From DTYU01 sp040756575 (GTDB lineage: Bacteria; Bacillota; Desulfotomaculia; Desulfotomaculales; Ammonificaceae): DNA of 64,000 bases. Of this stretch, positions 43,689-53,536 are shown piece after piece. The DNA lies in contig JBFLYP010000007.1 in assembly GCA_040756575.1 (NCBI GenBank), positions 46,862-110,861 of the forward strand, in the 5' to 3' direction. The position numbers were made by a program, and so were the translations under genes. Under the pieces are notes generated by a model. The model worked only from the letters and a program-made list of their open reading frames with translations, did not search any database and was not told the origin of the DNA. The first letter of the stretch is position 1, and each line of letters opens with the position of its first letter.

Positions 43689-46320
43689 ATTGACCACTCC
43701 CCCTGCCCGCCCGGTCCGACAGATACCTCCGGACGAACTCCAATTCCTCTTCCCGGCTCCCCACTAAACCGTCCAGCCTTGCCTGCCAGACCGCGTCAAG
43801 CACCTCCCGATAGAGCGGACTGGGAGGGTACCCCATTTTTTTAATATCCTTACCCGTGATCGCGGGTTTATTATCCATAACGGCCGTGAGCACCTTTCGG
43901 AAACGGTCCTGGTACCCTTCCTCACTGAGGAGGACCAGCAAAAACGGGTAGGCCTCCCTCGGGAGCGAAAGCACGGCCTGGGCAAGCTTACTTGTTCCAA
44001 CTGCCTCCCTTACCGTAAGCTTGCCCAGAACCTCCTGCCAGTATCGGACCGCAGCCATAACCTTGGCTGTGGTGTTCCGCCCGAAACGATAGCGTTCACA
44101 GAGTGCGTGCGCAGACGGTGGATTCGTCCAGTGAACTGCGGCGATAAAGTAGCACAGCCACCGTTCGGCGCAGACTATACCCCAGGACTCAACGGTTTTC
44201 ATTGCCTGGGGTAGATAGGTAAGTACCGCCTCCACCTCCCAGTGGCTCGCCACCGGAAAGATGAAAGGCCAGATGCCGAGTTCTGCACAACGACCCAGGA
44301 AACGGGAAGCCTTTTCGTCATCAAGGCACGGCCGCACCTCCTGCCAAAGCTGCACCGGTGAAACGCGGTTTAAAACACCGTCCCGCACAGCTTCGCGCAA
44401 AAGCACGAGGGTTTGCCGCTCTATCTGGAAATTGAACCGTTCGGCTAATCGCACTGCCCGCAGCACCCGCAACGGCTCCTCAAGAAAACTCCGGTTATGG
44501 AGCACCCGGATGTAACCGTACTGCAGGTCCTGCCTCCCTCCGAAGTAATCCACCACCTGGCCGAACCTTTCCGGGCTGAGGTCGACGGCAAGTGCGTTAA
44601 TGGTAAAATCCCGGCGGTATAGTTCCTGCCGCAGAGACGTGTTCTCCACCTGCACGCCGAGGGCGTATTCAAAATAGTCCGGCCGCGCCTGTATCAGGCT
44701 GCCGATGCCTTCGCCCCCGAGGAAAAACGTAGCGGCAGGAAGCCGAGGGTTCCATTTAAACCTCACGCCGAGGTCCTCAGCAAGGGCCGCCGCCATTTTC
44801 AGTGCATCACCCTCGACCACTACAGAAACCTCACGCCTCTGGAGTCCGAGAAACAGGTCACGTACAGAGTCCCCGGCAAGAAAAGCACCAACCCCCATAC
44901 TTTTCGCCAAAACCCCGGTGCGCTCTAAAAAAAGCAGGACCGGAGCACTTACACTCGTCCGGAGGATCGTGGCGATGTTACGCCGCCCCGTTTCCGTTTG
45001 GGCGGGTGTATACAGGAGGTGGAACTGGGGCTTGAAGTCGCGGTGTAAGGTTTTCAGTATATCGGTCCGAGAAATAATGCCGATAAGGCGCCCGCCCTCG
45101 ACTACCGGAAGTCGGCCGATGTCGTGCTCGATCATTATGGCCTGTGCCTCGCTGACGGGAAGATAAGGTTCCACGGTAACAACCTTATTGCTCATAAACG
45201 CCTTGACCGGTGCATGGGAAAGATTGCTGCGCTGGGCTTTTTCGATGTCACGGCGGGAGATTATCCCGACCAACCGGCCGCCTTGAACAACCGGAAGCCC
45301 GCTGTGACCATAACGGAGCATTACCTGGCCGGCCTCGGTGATGTTTGTATCCAGGGAGACCGTCTTTACGGGAGTGGTCATAATTTCGGCCACCGTGAGC
45401 GGTGCAAGGATGGAGTTATGTAAAACCTCAAAGAGCTCTTTTTTTATCCGGTCGACCGTTGCCCCTTTTATCGACGCTGAGGCTGCCGCCTGGTGCCCTC
45501 CTCCGCCGAAATGCACCAATACCCTCCGCACATCGACCCCCGGCGTGTTTGAACGCCCGACAACGTATACCCGGTCACCCATTTCAACAACGGTAAAGAC
45601 CGCATCGAGCTGTTCAATTTCACCTAACTTGTGCGTCAGCAATGCCAGGCCTTCAAGAAAATCGGGAAGGCACGCGCCCGCCACCAGAACTTTTACCCCG
45701 CGAATAAGATGGCGTTCGGCGTTTAAAATAAGCTCTTTTAGCAGTTCTTTTTGCTCTATGCTCAGCGGGCGTCCAAGGAAGTTAGCCACTACTGACAGGT
45801 TTGCTCCCCTGGAAAGGAGAAACTCAACAGCAGCTATATCCCTGCACGTGGTGCCAGGGTAAAGGAGGCTGCCGGTGTCCTCATAAATACCCAGTGCCAG
45901 TACCGTCGCTTCAAACGATGAAAGGTCAATGCCGGCCTCCCTGATTTTTTCCACCAACAGCGTCGTCGTAGCCCCGACCGGCGCAATTACCTCTAACGTT
46001 CCGCGCGCATCGTCTTCGCTCGGGGGGTGATGGTCGTATATATGCACTTCCACATCAGGCCGCTCAAGCAGTGCGTTCAAAAGACCGATTCGTCTGGCGT
46101 TCCGGGTATCAACTAAAATCAGCCGCCGGACTTCACTAAGGTTAATGTTTTTTGCATCCTCGATCAACAGGACGTCTTTGTGCAGCGCTAAAAATTCCTC
46201 CACACCCCGGTTTGCCTTGCCCGGCATGACAAGATGTGCACCCGGATAAAGCTTCTTCGCCGCGGCCATCGCGGCGAGGCCGTCAAAATCGGTAATCAAA
46301 TGCGTGGTGATTACTTCCAT
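43681..46320 (-). CDS. DHH-CBS-CBS-poly(A) polymerase/tRNA nucleotidyltransferase fusion
   Basis: This 879-residue multidomain protein has an N-terminal DHH/DHHA1 phosphoesterase (ITDFDGLAAM, LILVDTRNA, YDHHPPSEDD, VHFGGGGHQAAAS), two CBS domains at about 315-430 (VAEIMTTPVKTVSLDTN, VKAFMSNKVVTVEPYLP), and a class II nucleotidyltransferase head at about 455-880 (VYLVGG-like FLAGDSVRDLFLG, RRDFTINALAVDL, LRVLRAVRLAERF). Proteins of this architecture act as A-adding tRNA enzymes or CCA enzymes. The DHH part resembles oligonucleotide (NrnA-type) hydrolases, and the CBS pair suggests adenylate sensing (inference). The ATG overlaps lysA by 10 bases. Confidence 0.9.
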   Translation of the reverse strand: MEVITTHLITDFDGLAAMAAAKKLYPGAHLVMPGKANRGVEEFLALHKDVLLIEDAKNINLSEVRRLILVDTRNARRIGLLNALLERPDVEVHIYDHHPPSEDDARGTLEVIAPVGATTTLLVEKIREAGIDLSSFEATVLALGIYEDTGSLLYPGTTCRDIAAVEFLLSRGANLSVVANFLGRPLSIEQKELLKELILNAERHLIRGVKVLVAGACLPDFLEGLALLTHKLGEIEQLDAVFTVVEMGDRVYVVGRSNTPGVDVRRVLVHFGGGGHQAAASASIKGATVDRIKKELFEVLHNSILAPLTVAEIMTTPVKTVSLDTNITEAGQVMLRYGHSGLPVVQGGRLVGIISRRDIEKAQRSNLSHAPVKAFMSNKVVTVEPYLPVSEAQAIMIEHDIGRLPVVEGGRLIGIISRTDILKTLHRDFKPQFHLLYTPAQTETGRRNIATILRTSVSAPVLLFLERTGVLAKSMGVGAFLAGDSVRDLFLGLQRREVSVVVEGDALKMAAALAEDLGVRFKWNPRLPAATFFLGGEGIGSLIQARPDYFEYALGVQVENTSLRQELYRRDFTINALAVDLSPERFGQVVDYFGGRQDLQYGYIRVLHNRSFLEEPLRVLRAVRLAERFNFQIERQTLVLLREAVRDGVLNRVSPVQLWQEVRPCLDDEKASRFLGRCAELGIWPFIFPVASHWEVEAVLTYLPQAMKTVESWGIVCAERWLCYFIAAVHWTNPPSAHALCERYRFGRNTTAKVMAAVRYWQEVLGKLTVREAVGTSKLAQAVLSLPREAYPFLLVLLSEEGYQDRFRKVLTAVMDNKPAITGKDIKKMGYPPSPLYREVLDAVWQARLDGLVGSREEELEFVRRYLSDRAGRGSGQCV

Positions 46321-47618
46321 AAGCGTTCCGGTATTCTGTCGTTACGTAAGAGGTCTGCGAAGTCCTCCCGCGTTACAATCTCTTCCGCCTGCCCGCCTCC
46401 GACAAGCACCACCGCAGGTCTCGGCAGACGGTTGTAATTCATCGACATGGCGTAGTTGTAGGCGCCGGTTGCCGGCACCGCTAATATGTCTCCTGGCGCG
46501 GGATAAGGCAGCCGCACATTATAAATCAGAATATCACCTGACTCGCAGCACTTGCCGGCAATAGTTACGGTGGTTGTTGCCTCATCGTTCATCCGGTTGG
46601 CAAGCGCGGCCTCGTACCGGGCCTGGTAAAGGGCCGGCCGCGGGTTATCGTTCATCCCGCCATCGACAGCAACATAAATCCGGACACCCGGAATCTCTTT
46701 GACCACTCCTACGGTGTAAAGCGTGGTTCCAGCAGGCCCGGCGATTGAACGGCCGGGTTCAACCACAACCCGGGGCAGAGGAAGTCCCAGCTCGGCGACG
46801 GTCTCTTTAACTGTCTCAATCACCGCTCCGGCATACTCTTCAATAGTGGGCGGGTCGTCTCCGCTCACGTAATAGATGCCAAGTCCGCCGCCCAGGTCGA
46901 GCTCTTTCGGGGTCCACCCGGTTTCAGCCCGAACCCCGGCCGCAAACTGAAGCAGCAGGCGGGCAGCGTCACAGAAAGGCTCGAGCTCGAAGATCTGGGA
47001 CCCGATATGACAGTGAAGTCCCACCAACTTTACATGCGGCAAAGCAAGCGCCCGGCGAACGCCCGTTTCAGCTTGTCCCGTCTCGATCGCCAGACCGAAT
47101 TTCGAATCGATTTGTCCGGTACGGATGTACTCGTGGGTGTGGGCTTCTATGCCGGGGGTGATTCGGAGGAGGATTACCGCTTCAACGTCCATTTGACCTG
47201 CCACACGGTTCAACAGTTCCAATTCGGAGAGACTATCGGCCACGATCCTCCCCACACCTGCCCTCAGCCCCTGCGCGATCTCTTCCTCCGACTTGTTGTT
47301 ACCGTGAAAGTAAATGCGCGCGGGAGGGAACCCCGCACGGAGCGCGGTATAAAGCTCCCCGCCGGAGACGACATCGAGGTAAAGCCCTTCCTCTTCCACT
47401 ATCCGGCAAATAGCGGAACAAAGCAACGCCTTTCCTGCGTAAACAACGCGGTTATCCGGACCGAAGGCTTTACGGTAGCGGCGGCAGTTTTCGCGGAAAA
47501 GGGTTTCGTCCACCACGTAGAGCGGCGTCCCAAACTCCCTTGCGAGAGTCAGCGTGCTTACCCCGCCGATTTCCAAATGCCCGTCTTCATTTATCCGTCC
47601 CGTACCACGCAAACGCAT
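46311..47618 (-). CDS. lysA: Diaminopimelate decarboxylase
   Basis: This 435-residue fold-III PLP enzyme makes the last step to lysine. It carries TPLYVVDETLFRENCRRYRKAF, VVYAGKALLCSAICRIVEEEG (the PLP lysine), the HGNNKSEEEI strand, LHCHIGSQIFE, ELDLGGGLGIYY, EPGRSI, and CCESGDIL with the catalytic cysteine. The frame is open to 47813 over trpB, but the ATG at 47618 lies 10 bases after GGTGGAG, immediately past the trpB stop, and fits the family length. It overlaps the downstream fusion gene. Confidence 0.95.
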   Translation of the reverse strand: MRLRGTGRINEDGHLEIGGVSTLTLAREFGTPLYVVDETLFRENCRRYRKAFGPDNRVVYAGKALLCSAICRIVEEEGLYLDVVSGGELYTALRAGFPPARIYFHGNNKSEEEIAQGLRAGVGRIVADSLSELELLNRVAGQMDVEAVILLRITPGIEAHTHEYIRTGQIDSKFGLAIETGQAETGVRRALALPHVKLVGLHCHIGSQIFELEPFCDAARLLLQFAAGVRAETGWTPKELDLGGGLGIYYVSGDDPPTIEEYAGAVIETVKETVAELGLPLPRVVVEPGRSIAGPAGTTLYTVGVVKEIPGVRIYVAVDGGMNDNPRPALYQARYEAALANRMNDEATTTVTIAGKCCESGDILIYNVRLPYPAPGDILAVPATGAYNYAMSMNYNRLPRPAVVLVGGGQAEEIVTREDFADLLRNDRIPERLWK

Positions 47619-47625
47619 ACGCAAC

Positions 47626-48981
47626 CTACTCCACCTTAGGTAACCGCGCCAGCGAGCGTTGGAGCTCTTCCTCCGGTAAGGCATAGTCCTGGATGTTCCC
47701 GGAGAGGTAAGCGTCATACGCAGAGAGGTCAAAGTGCCCGTGACCGCTGAGGTTGAAAAGAACAACCCGCGCTTCGCCCGCATCCCGGGCCTGCAGCGCT
47801 TCATCAATCGCACATTTTATCGCGTGCGCCGATTCCGGCGCCGGAACTATTCCTTCCGCCTGGGCAAATTTGACCGCCGCCTCAAAAATCTGCATCTGCC
47901 CGTAAGCACGGGCTTCGATGAAGCCGTCCGCCACTAACTGGCACAGCAGCGGTGCGTCGCCATGGTACCTAAGACCTCCCGCGTGGATTCCCGGCGGGAT
48001 GAAGTCTTTCCCCAGGGTATACATATAAACGAGGGGGGTAAGGCCCGCTACGTCACCGAAGTCATAAGCGTGAAGCCCGCGCGTCAGCGTCGGGCAAGCA
48101 GTGGGTTCAACGGCGATGAAACGGGTGTTGGTTTTTTCGGCCAACCGGTCCTGCAAAAACGGGAAGCAGAAGCCCGCATAGTTCGACCCGCCGCCGACAC
48201 AACCGATCACTACGTCAGGGTAGTCACCCGCTTTTTCCATCTGCAATTTACTCTCCAGGCCGACCACCGTCTGGTGAAGTAGCACGTGATTGAGCACACT
48301 CCCGAGTGAATAGTTCGTATCGGCGTGCGTGGCCGCGTCCTCCACTGCCTCACTGATGGCAATACCCAGGCTCCCCGGCGAATCCGGGTCGGCCGCTAAA
48401 ATCGCCCGGCCGGACTGGGTCTGGTCACTCGGACTCGCCAGCACCTCCGCACCGAAAACCTGCATCAAGATACGCCGGTACGGCTTCTGGTGATAACTGA
48501 CCTTCACCATATAAACGGTACAATCGAGGCCGAAGAAGTTGCAGGCCATTGCAAGCGCGCTCCCCCACTGACCGGCCCCGGTCTCTGTCGCCAGTCGTTT
48601 CACCCCGGCCTGCTTATTGTAGTAGGCCTGAGGAACCGCCGTATTCAGCTTGTGGCTCCCGGCCGGGCTGACCCCCTCGTACTTGTAGTAAATGTGTGCG
48701 GGGGTGTCAAGCGCCTTCTCCAGGCGCAGCGCTCTGATCAGGGGGCTTGGACGCCACAACCGGTAAATGTCCAAGACCTCTTCCGGTATGGGTACCCACC
48801 TTTCCCGGGTTACTTCCTGCTTGATCAGCTCCATTGGGAAAATGGGCGCCAGGTCCTCCGGTCCTACCGGCTGCTTGGTACCCGGGTGAAGGGGCGGCTT
48901 CGGCAGGTTGGGCATGTCCGCCTGAATATTGTACCAGGCGGTAGGCAACTCCTTCTCGCTCAGCAAAACCTTAGTCTCCAC
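47626..48981 (-). CDS. trpB: TrpB2-type tryptophan synthase beta
   Basis: This 451-residue protein belongs to the TrpB2 (TrpB-like PLP enzyme) branch, which is longer than TrpB1. It carries WRPSPLIRALRLEKAL, YEGVSPAGSHKLNTAVPQAYY (PLP lysine), ETGAGQWGSALAMACNFFGL, VIGCVGGGSNYAG (phosphate-binding loop) and VLFNLSGHGHFDLSAYD. It makes tryptophan from serine and indole and can work without TrpA. The GTG at 48981 has AGGGGAG 8 bases upstream. It heads a leftward unit with lysA. No TRAP-like triplet repeat is evident in its leader. Confidence 0.93.
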   Translation of the reverse strand: METKVLLSEKELPTAWYNIQADMPNLPKPPLHPGTKQPVGPEDLAPIFPMELIKQEVTRERWVPIPEEVLDIYRLWRPSPLIRALRLEKALDTPAHIYYKYEGVSPAGSHKLNTAVPQAYYNKQAGVKRLATETGAGQWGSALAMACNFFGLDCTVYMVKVSYHQKPYRRILMQVFGAEVLASPSDQTQSGRAILAADPDSPGSLGIAISEAVEDAATHADTNYSLGSVLNHVLLHQTVVGLESKLQMEKAGDYPDVVIGCVGGGSNYAGFCFPFLQDRLAEKTNTRFIAVEPTACPTLTRGLHAYDFGDVAGLTPLVYMYTLGKDFIPPGIHAGGLRYHGDAPLLCQLVADGFIEARAYGQMQIFEAAVKFAQAEGIVPAPESAHAIKCAIDEALQARDAGEARVVLFNLSGHGHFDLSAYDAYLSGNIQDYALPEEELQRSLARLPKVE

Positions 48982-49170
48982 GAACTCAACTCCCCTTAAA
49001 AGAGCTTATTTTTCATATAAACTAATTCTATGATAAAAGTCCTTTTTCAGCAAGACTTGTCCTTTATTGCCCAACTGTTTATAGATTTTCGGGGAATTCT
49101 TTGATAGAATACAGAAAAAGAAAAGAAAGGCATAAACCCGGAGTGCAAAGGGAGGGAGGTGAAGAGAATA

Positions 49171-49326
49171 ATGCTGCCGTCGTTTAAGAGGTTTCTTGAG
49201 AATGAAAGCGGCCAATTAGCAAAAGGTCCTATGGACGCCTGGGAGGTGGGGCTCCTTCTCTTGGCTATCGCCGGGGTCGGGGCCATGATTGGACTCGGCT
49301 TCTTAGCTGTTAAAATTCCGGGTTAA
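49171..49326 (+). CDS. Small single-helix membrane protein
   Basis: This 51-residue frame was found by reading. The ATG at 49171 follows a very strong GGAGGGAGGTGA site and the stop TAA is at 49324-49326. The protein has a charged N-terminus (LPSFKRFLENESGQLAK) and one hydrophobic helix (VGLLLLAIAGVGAMIGLGF). The RFLENESGQ segment resembles the leader end of Flp or TadE-like pilin precursors, where cleavage would precede the hydrophobic helix; that likeness is weak. A good terminator follows. It diverges from trpB2 and appears monocistronic. Confidence 0.65.
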   Translation: MLPSFKRFLENESGQLAKGPMDAWEVGLLLLAIAGVGAMIGLGFLAVKIPG

Positions 49327-49385
49327 TAAGTTAATTGATTAATATTCTTTAGAGGGTTTTAGTAATCTTAGGGACTAATTAAGCA

Positions 49386-49421
49386 AGGGCTCCTCGACTG
49401 ATACAAGGAGCCCTCCTTTAT
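49386..49421 (+). terminator. Intrinsic terminator after the small membrane protein gene
   Basis: A 9-bp perfect stem AGGGCTCCT (49386-49394) / AGGAGCCCT (49406-49414) is followed by CCTTTATT. It lies 60 bases past the stop of the 51-residue gene. The rest of the gap to 49652 holds only two short GC-rich inverted repeats without T-runs. Confidence 0.75.
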
Positions 49422-49652
49422 TACAATTGATAACAGGCTGTTAAACTGAGCATTGCGGGCCGCCATCCGGTTAATGCCCGCCCTCATCTGAAACACCGGC
49501 CCGAAAGAGGGACCAGCGCCACCAATAGCTGCGTATTCTTTTATACGGGCCGGCGCTCAGACCGACGCCGGGAGCTATCGTGCCCGGTTATTTTCTTCCA
49601 ACCGACCCCGGAGCGCCGGGCAACCGTCCTGCCGGAAAGCACTTATTCAGGC

Positions 49653-51440
49653 CTACCCCCCATCCAGCTTCATACGCAGCTCTTTCTCCGTCAAAGGGCT
49701 GTTTTTCTCCTCAGACAGGAGGTACCGACCGCTATCGTACCGTTTCTCGTGAGTTTTTTCAATATCGACCTGAAGATCCTCGGTGAAAACCACACCATAC
49801 TCTTTGAGCGCGGCATCTCTTGACACAAGGCCGTTAATAACATCCCGACGCACAGCCTCCGGAGGCCTCAAAAAGGGCTGTCCGACTCCCCCGCCGCCGG
49901 CCGTTTCTAAAATAATGGTCGTACCTTTGGTTACCGCTTTTGTGAACTTTCCCGGCATCGCCGCCAGCACTCCATCCGGGGTTTTGATCAGACAACGGGC
50001 GCCCCTTCCAGGGCGGCCTGCTTCCAGGCCCCACGGCCGCAGAATGTTTCTCTCGGTGCTTACCGAAACGGTAGCATCCTCTAAGACCGTGATTGCGCGC
50101 ACCAGCCCGGTTCCGCCTCTGAACTCCCCCGGCCCGCCCGAGTCGGGTATCAGCCCGTATCTCTCAACTATCACGGGATAGTTCATTTCGATAACCTCGA
50201 CCGGGGTGTTAAGGGTGTTGGTCATGTTTACGTGCACCCCGTCCATCCCGTCCTGACCGTGCTTGGCGCCCTGACCGCCCCCGTACGTTTCGACATATGA
50301 GTAATAACCCTGCCGGCCGCCTACACCCCCTATCGTGAAGTTACTCATACTGCCCGTCCCCGCAGCCGTCACCTTGTGAGGGACGGCCTGCGCCAAAGCC
50401 CCGAGCACCACGTCGGCTATCCGCTGGGCAGTATTTATGTTCGCGTGCGCCACCGGTGCCGGGAAATAAGGGTTGACCAGCGTACCTGGCGGCGTGACAA
50501 CCTCAACCAGCCGCTCAATCCCCTCGCTGGCCGGCAGGTCGGGATCAAAAACCGCTTTGACTGCGAAGTACACGCAAGCCAGCGTAACCCCCCTGGTGGC
50601 GTTAACGGGGCCTTTGGCCTGGGGGCTGGTGCCTGTAAAGTCTACTGTAATACCTTTCTCGCCGATTTTCACGCTCGTGCTTATCTTAAGAAGATCGCCG
50701 GTCAGTCCGTCTCCCTCAAGATAATCGCTGAAGCGATAAATCCCGGCCGGGACGCCCTTCAGCGCCGCAAGAAACCGCCGTGCCGCGTAATTTATTACTT
50801 CAGTCATATAATCCGCAAGTCTTTCGATCCCGATTTTTTGAGCCAGTTCCTGGAGTCTCTTGCAGCCCACCCGGTTGGCCGACAGCTGGGCCTCAATGTC
50901 GCCGTAAAACTCATCGGCCGTTCTTACGTTATGCGCCAGGAGCTTCAGCAACTCCTTGTTAAGACGCCCGGCGTTGCATAACTTGACCGGGGGAATCCTG
51001 ATCCCCTCCTGAAAGATTTCCGTGGCCGCCGTAGACATGCTGCCCGGCACCATGCCGCCGACATCGACGTGGTGGGCCAGGTTTGCGACAATGGCCAGCA
51101 GGCGGCTCCTTGCGAAAGCTGGCGATATAATGCAGATATCCGGCAGATGAGAACCACTGATGTATGGGTCATTGATGATTATGGCGTCACCGGGTTTAAG
51201 CCTCTCTGCCGGAAATACTTCCAACACCTTCCTGACCACCGTGGGCATCAGACCGAGATGCAGCGGGATGTGTTCGGCCTGTGCGACCAGTGCTCCATCA
51301 GGGGTATACACAGCGGTGGAACAATCCCGCCGGTCCTTGATGTTCGGCGAAAGGGCGGTACGCGTCAGCACAACCCCCATCTCCTCAGCCACCGATTGGA
51401 TTGCGTTCCTCAATACCTCGATGGTAATCGGATCGATCAC
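49653..51440 (-). CDS. hyuB: Hydantoinase/oxoprolinase family subunit B (HyuB)
   Basis: This 595-residue protein opens DPITIEVLRNAIQSVAEEMGVVLTRTALSPNIKDRRDCSTAVY and has AIIINDPYISGSHLPDICIISPAF and DFTGTSPQAKGPVNATRGVTLA, the hydantoinase B hallmarks. HyuB works with HyuA in ATP-dependent hydrolysis of 5-membered lactams (hydantoins, 5-oxoproline) or in related carboxylations. Sequence alone does not settle the substrate. The GTG at 51440 is the assumed start. It is downstream of hyuA by 59 bases, as one unit. Confidence 0.88.
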   Translation of the reverse strand: MIDPITIEVLRNAIQSVAEEMGVVLTRTALSPNIKDRRDCSTAVYTPDGALVAQAEHIPLHLGLMPTVVRKVLEVFPAERLKPGDAIIINDPYISGSHLPDICIISPAFARSRLLAIVANLAHHVDVGGMVPGSMSTAATEIFQEGIRIPPVKLCNAGRLNKELLKLLAHNVRTADEFYGDIEAQLSANRVGCKRLQELAQKIGIERLADYMTEVINYAARRFLAALKGVPAGIYRFSDYLEGDGLTGDLLKISTSVKIGEKGITVDFTGTSPQAKGPVNATRGVTLACVYFAVKAVFDPDLPASEGIERLVEVVTPPGTLVNPYFPAPVAHANINTAQRIADVVLGALAQAVPHKVTAAGTGSMSNFTIGGVGGRQGYYSYVETYGGGQGAKHGQDGMDGVHVNMTNTLNTPVEVIEMNYPVIVERYGLIPDSGGPGEFRGGTGLVRAITVLEDATVSVSTERNILRPWGLEAGRPGRGARCLIKTPDGVLAAMPGKFTKAVTKGTTIILETAGGGGVGQPFLRPPEAVRRDVINGLVSRDAALKEYGVVFTEDLQVDIEKTHEKRYDSGRYLLSEEKNSPLTEKELRMKLDGG

Positions 51441-51499
51441 AGTTTCACCACCAAAAGGGGAACAAGCTCCTTTTTCCCCGGTTTTATGGTTTTATTTCC

Positions 51500-53536
51500 T
51501 TATACTGCAGTGTTGATCACTATGTTACCCCACCTGTCGCACCAGGCGATGTCGCCAGGCCAGAGCAAAGTGGTCGAATCGGCCTGGGAAATGATGGCCG
51601 GCCCCTTGCACTCGGCTGCTGCGATTTCCCGTCTTTGAAAAACGGGCACCTTTAAAAGCTCTCCCGCGAGATAAACCGTCCTCACGCCTGCAGCAACCGG
51701 TTCCTTCTTCCGTGCTACACGCCGCGGTTTCGTTTTTGGAAGTTTACCGGCAGCAGTCAAACGCAACGCAACAACCTCCAGCGGCGCGTTTTCACGGCAG
51801 TAACCGTAGCATTGGCGGTGCAGCCGGTGAAAGCACCGGGCTATCGCTTCCACTTCCCGTTCGCCTAATAGGGTGTTGGGAAAGGGAAGGCTTAACTCGT
51901 AAGACTGCCCCTTGTAGCGGATATCCGCAAACCTGCTCAAAAGGATTTCTTCCTCGGTAAATCCTTTACTAAAAAGGTCACCCATCCCCCGGCTTTCCAG
52001 CTGAGCAAACCCCCTGTTAATTTCGCTGGCGATCTCCGGGACCAAATCCGCCCGAAACGTTACAGTGTAGTCGTGCCGCACATCCACCGAGAGCATCCCC
52101 CACGCCGACGTCACACCGGGATAAGGAGGAACTACCACCCGTGGAATCCCGAGTTCCCTTGCCAGTTCAACAGCGTGCAAAGGACCGGCACCCCCGAAAG
52201 CCATTAGACAGAAATCTCGCGGGTCATGTCCTTTTTGGACCGAAACGACCCGTAAGGCCCGGACCATGTTGGCGTTTAACACCCTGATTATCCCTTCGGC
52301 TGCTTCCCTCGGTGTAAGTCTAAGAGGTTTGCCGACCCTTTGACTTATCGACCGCTCTGACAGATCGGGCCGTAAGCTTAATCCCCCTGCAAAGTCTTCT
52401 GGGCTTAGCCTGCCAAGCACCAAGTTGGCGTCCGTCACCGTTGGCTCCTGCCCTCCGTGGTTATAGCAGGCAGGTCCCGGAAATGCACCCGCGCTTCTTG
52501 GACCGACCTGCAGGGCGCCCCCACTGTCTACCCAGGCGATGCTTCCTCCCCCTGCACCGATAGTGTGGACATCCAGCATCGGCAACCGCAGTGGGTAGCC
52601 CTCAATTGACCCCTCTGAGGTGAAGCGTGGTGCGCCCTTTCGGATGAGACAAATATCCATGCTGGTGCCGCCCATATCGACAGTAATCAGGTTCTTGTAC
52701 CGGGTCAGCCGCGCAAGGCAAACACCCGCCATTACACCGCCTGCGGGGCCGCTCAAAACCGTGCGAACACTCTGCTCCCTCGCCAGGGTTGAATCGACAA
52801 CGCCTCCGTTCGATTGCATTATGTACAACCCGCTCTTGACCCCGGCGGACTTCAAACCCTTTTCCAGCCTGCCGAGATACCCGTTTACAACCGGTCTTAC
52901 AAAGGCGTTCAGTACCGTAGTACTGGTTCTCTCATACTCGCGGAATTCGGGGAGTATCTCTGAGGAAATGGTTACGGATAGGTGGGGCAGTTTTTCTTGA
53001 AGAGCCCGCTTTAGGAGCATCTCATGAACCGGATTCACATAAGCGTGCAGCAGGCATATGGCCACCGACTCCACACCAGCCCCCACAATTGCCGCAACCA
53101 CGGAGGCTATCTCTTGTTCCCCGAGCTCTACTACAACCAAACCGTCCGCCAAAATCCGTTCGTTAACCTCGAACACCAGGTTGCGGGCCACCAGGGGCTG
53201 GGGCTTGAGGTGCCGGAAATTGTATAGGTGAGGACGGTTTTGCCTTCCTATGAAGATGATATCCTTGAAGCCCTTGGTGGTAACCAGGGCCAGGCGCGCC
53301 CCTTTTCGCTCCAAAATGGCGTTCGTCGCCACCGTTGTGCCGTGCAGAAATAGGTCGATCTCTCCCGGGGGAATCCCCTTCTGGCGACTTATTCGTTTGA
53401 TTCCCTCCAGCACCGCGCGGGAGGGATCGTCGGGAGTTGAAGGTTCTTTGAAAACGTGAAGTTCACCGTTATCCCCGAACAGGCAGAAGTCGGTAAATGT
53501 GCCCCCGGTATCAACGGCCAATTTATACCGTGCCAT
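51500..53536 (-). CDS. hyuA: Hydantoinase/oxoprolinase family subunit A (HyuA)
   Basis: This 678-residue actin-fold ATPase subunit opens KLAVDTGGTFTDFCLF (phosphate-1 loop). It carries LFLHGTTVATNAILERKGARLALVTTKGFKDI, SSEILPEFREYERTSTTVLNAFV, MQSNGGVVD, VDMGGTSMDICLI and AFGGAGPLHAVELARELGI. It activates the cyclic amide or substrate with ATP for HyuB. The ATG at 53536 has AAAGGA 7 bases upstream; the frame opens at 53581 without support. The role may be cyclic-amide salvage or amino-acid catabolism. Confidence 0.9.
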   Translation of the reverse strand: MARYKLAVDTGGTFTDFCLFGDNGELHVFKEPSTPDDPSRAVLEGIKRISRQKGIPPGEIDLFLHGTTVATNAILERKGARLALVTTKGFKDIIFIGRQNRPHLYNFRHLKPQPLVARNLVFEVNERILADGLVVVELGEQEIASVVAAIVGAGVESVAICLLHAYVNPVHEMLLKRALQEKLPHLSVTISSEILPEFREYERTSTTVLNAFVRPVVNGYLGRLEKGLKSAGVKSGLYIMQSNGGVVDSTLAREQSVRTVLSGPAGGVMAGVCLARLTRYKNLITVDMGGTSMDICLIRKGAPRFTSEGSIEGYPLRLPMLDVHTIGAGGGSIAWVDSGGALQVGPRSAGAFPGPACYNHGGQEPTVTDANLVLGRLSPEDFAGGLSLRPDLSERSISQRVGKPLRLTPREAAEGIIRVLNANMVRALRVVSVQKGHDPRDFCLMAFGGAGPLHAVELARELGIPRVVVPPYPGVTSAWGMLSVDVRHDYTVTFRADLVPEIASEINRGFAQLESRGMGDLFSKGFTEEEILLSRFADIRYKGQSYELSLPFPNTLLGEREVEAIARCFHRLHRQCYGYCRENAPLEVVALRLTAAGKLPKTKPRRVARKKEPVAAGVRTVYLAGELLKVPVFQRREIAAAECKGPAIISQADSTTLLWPGDIAWCDRWGNIVINTAV

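Noticed and set aside
47619..47813. N-terminal extension of lysA
   Set aside because: This part of the open frame overlaps the end of trpB, has no family similarity, and the ATG at 47618 has a ribosome site in the right place.
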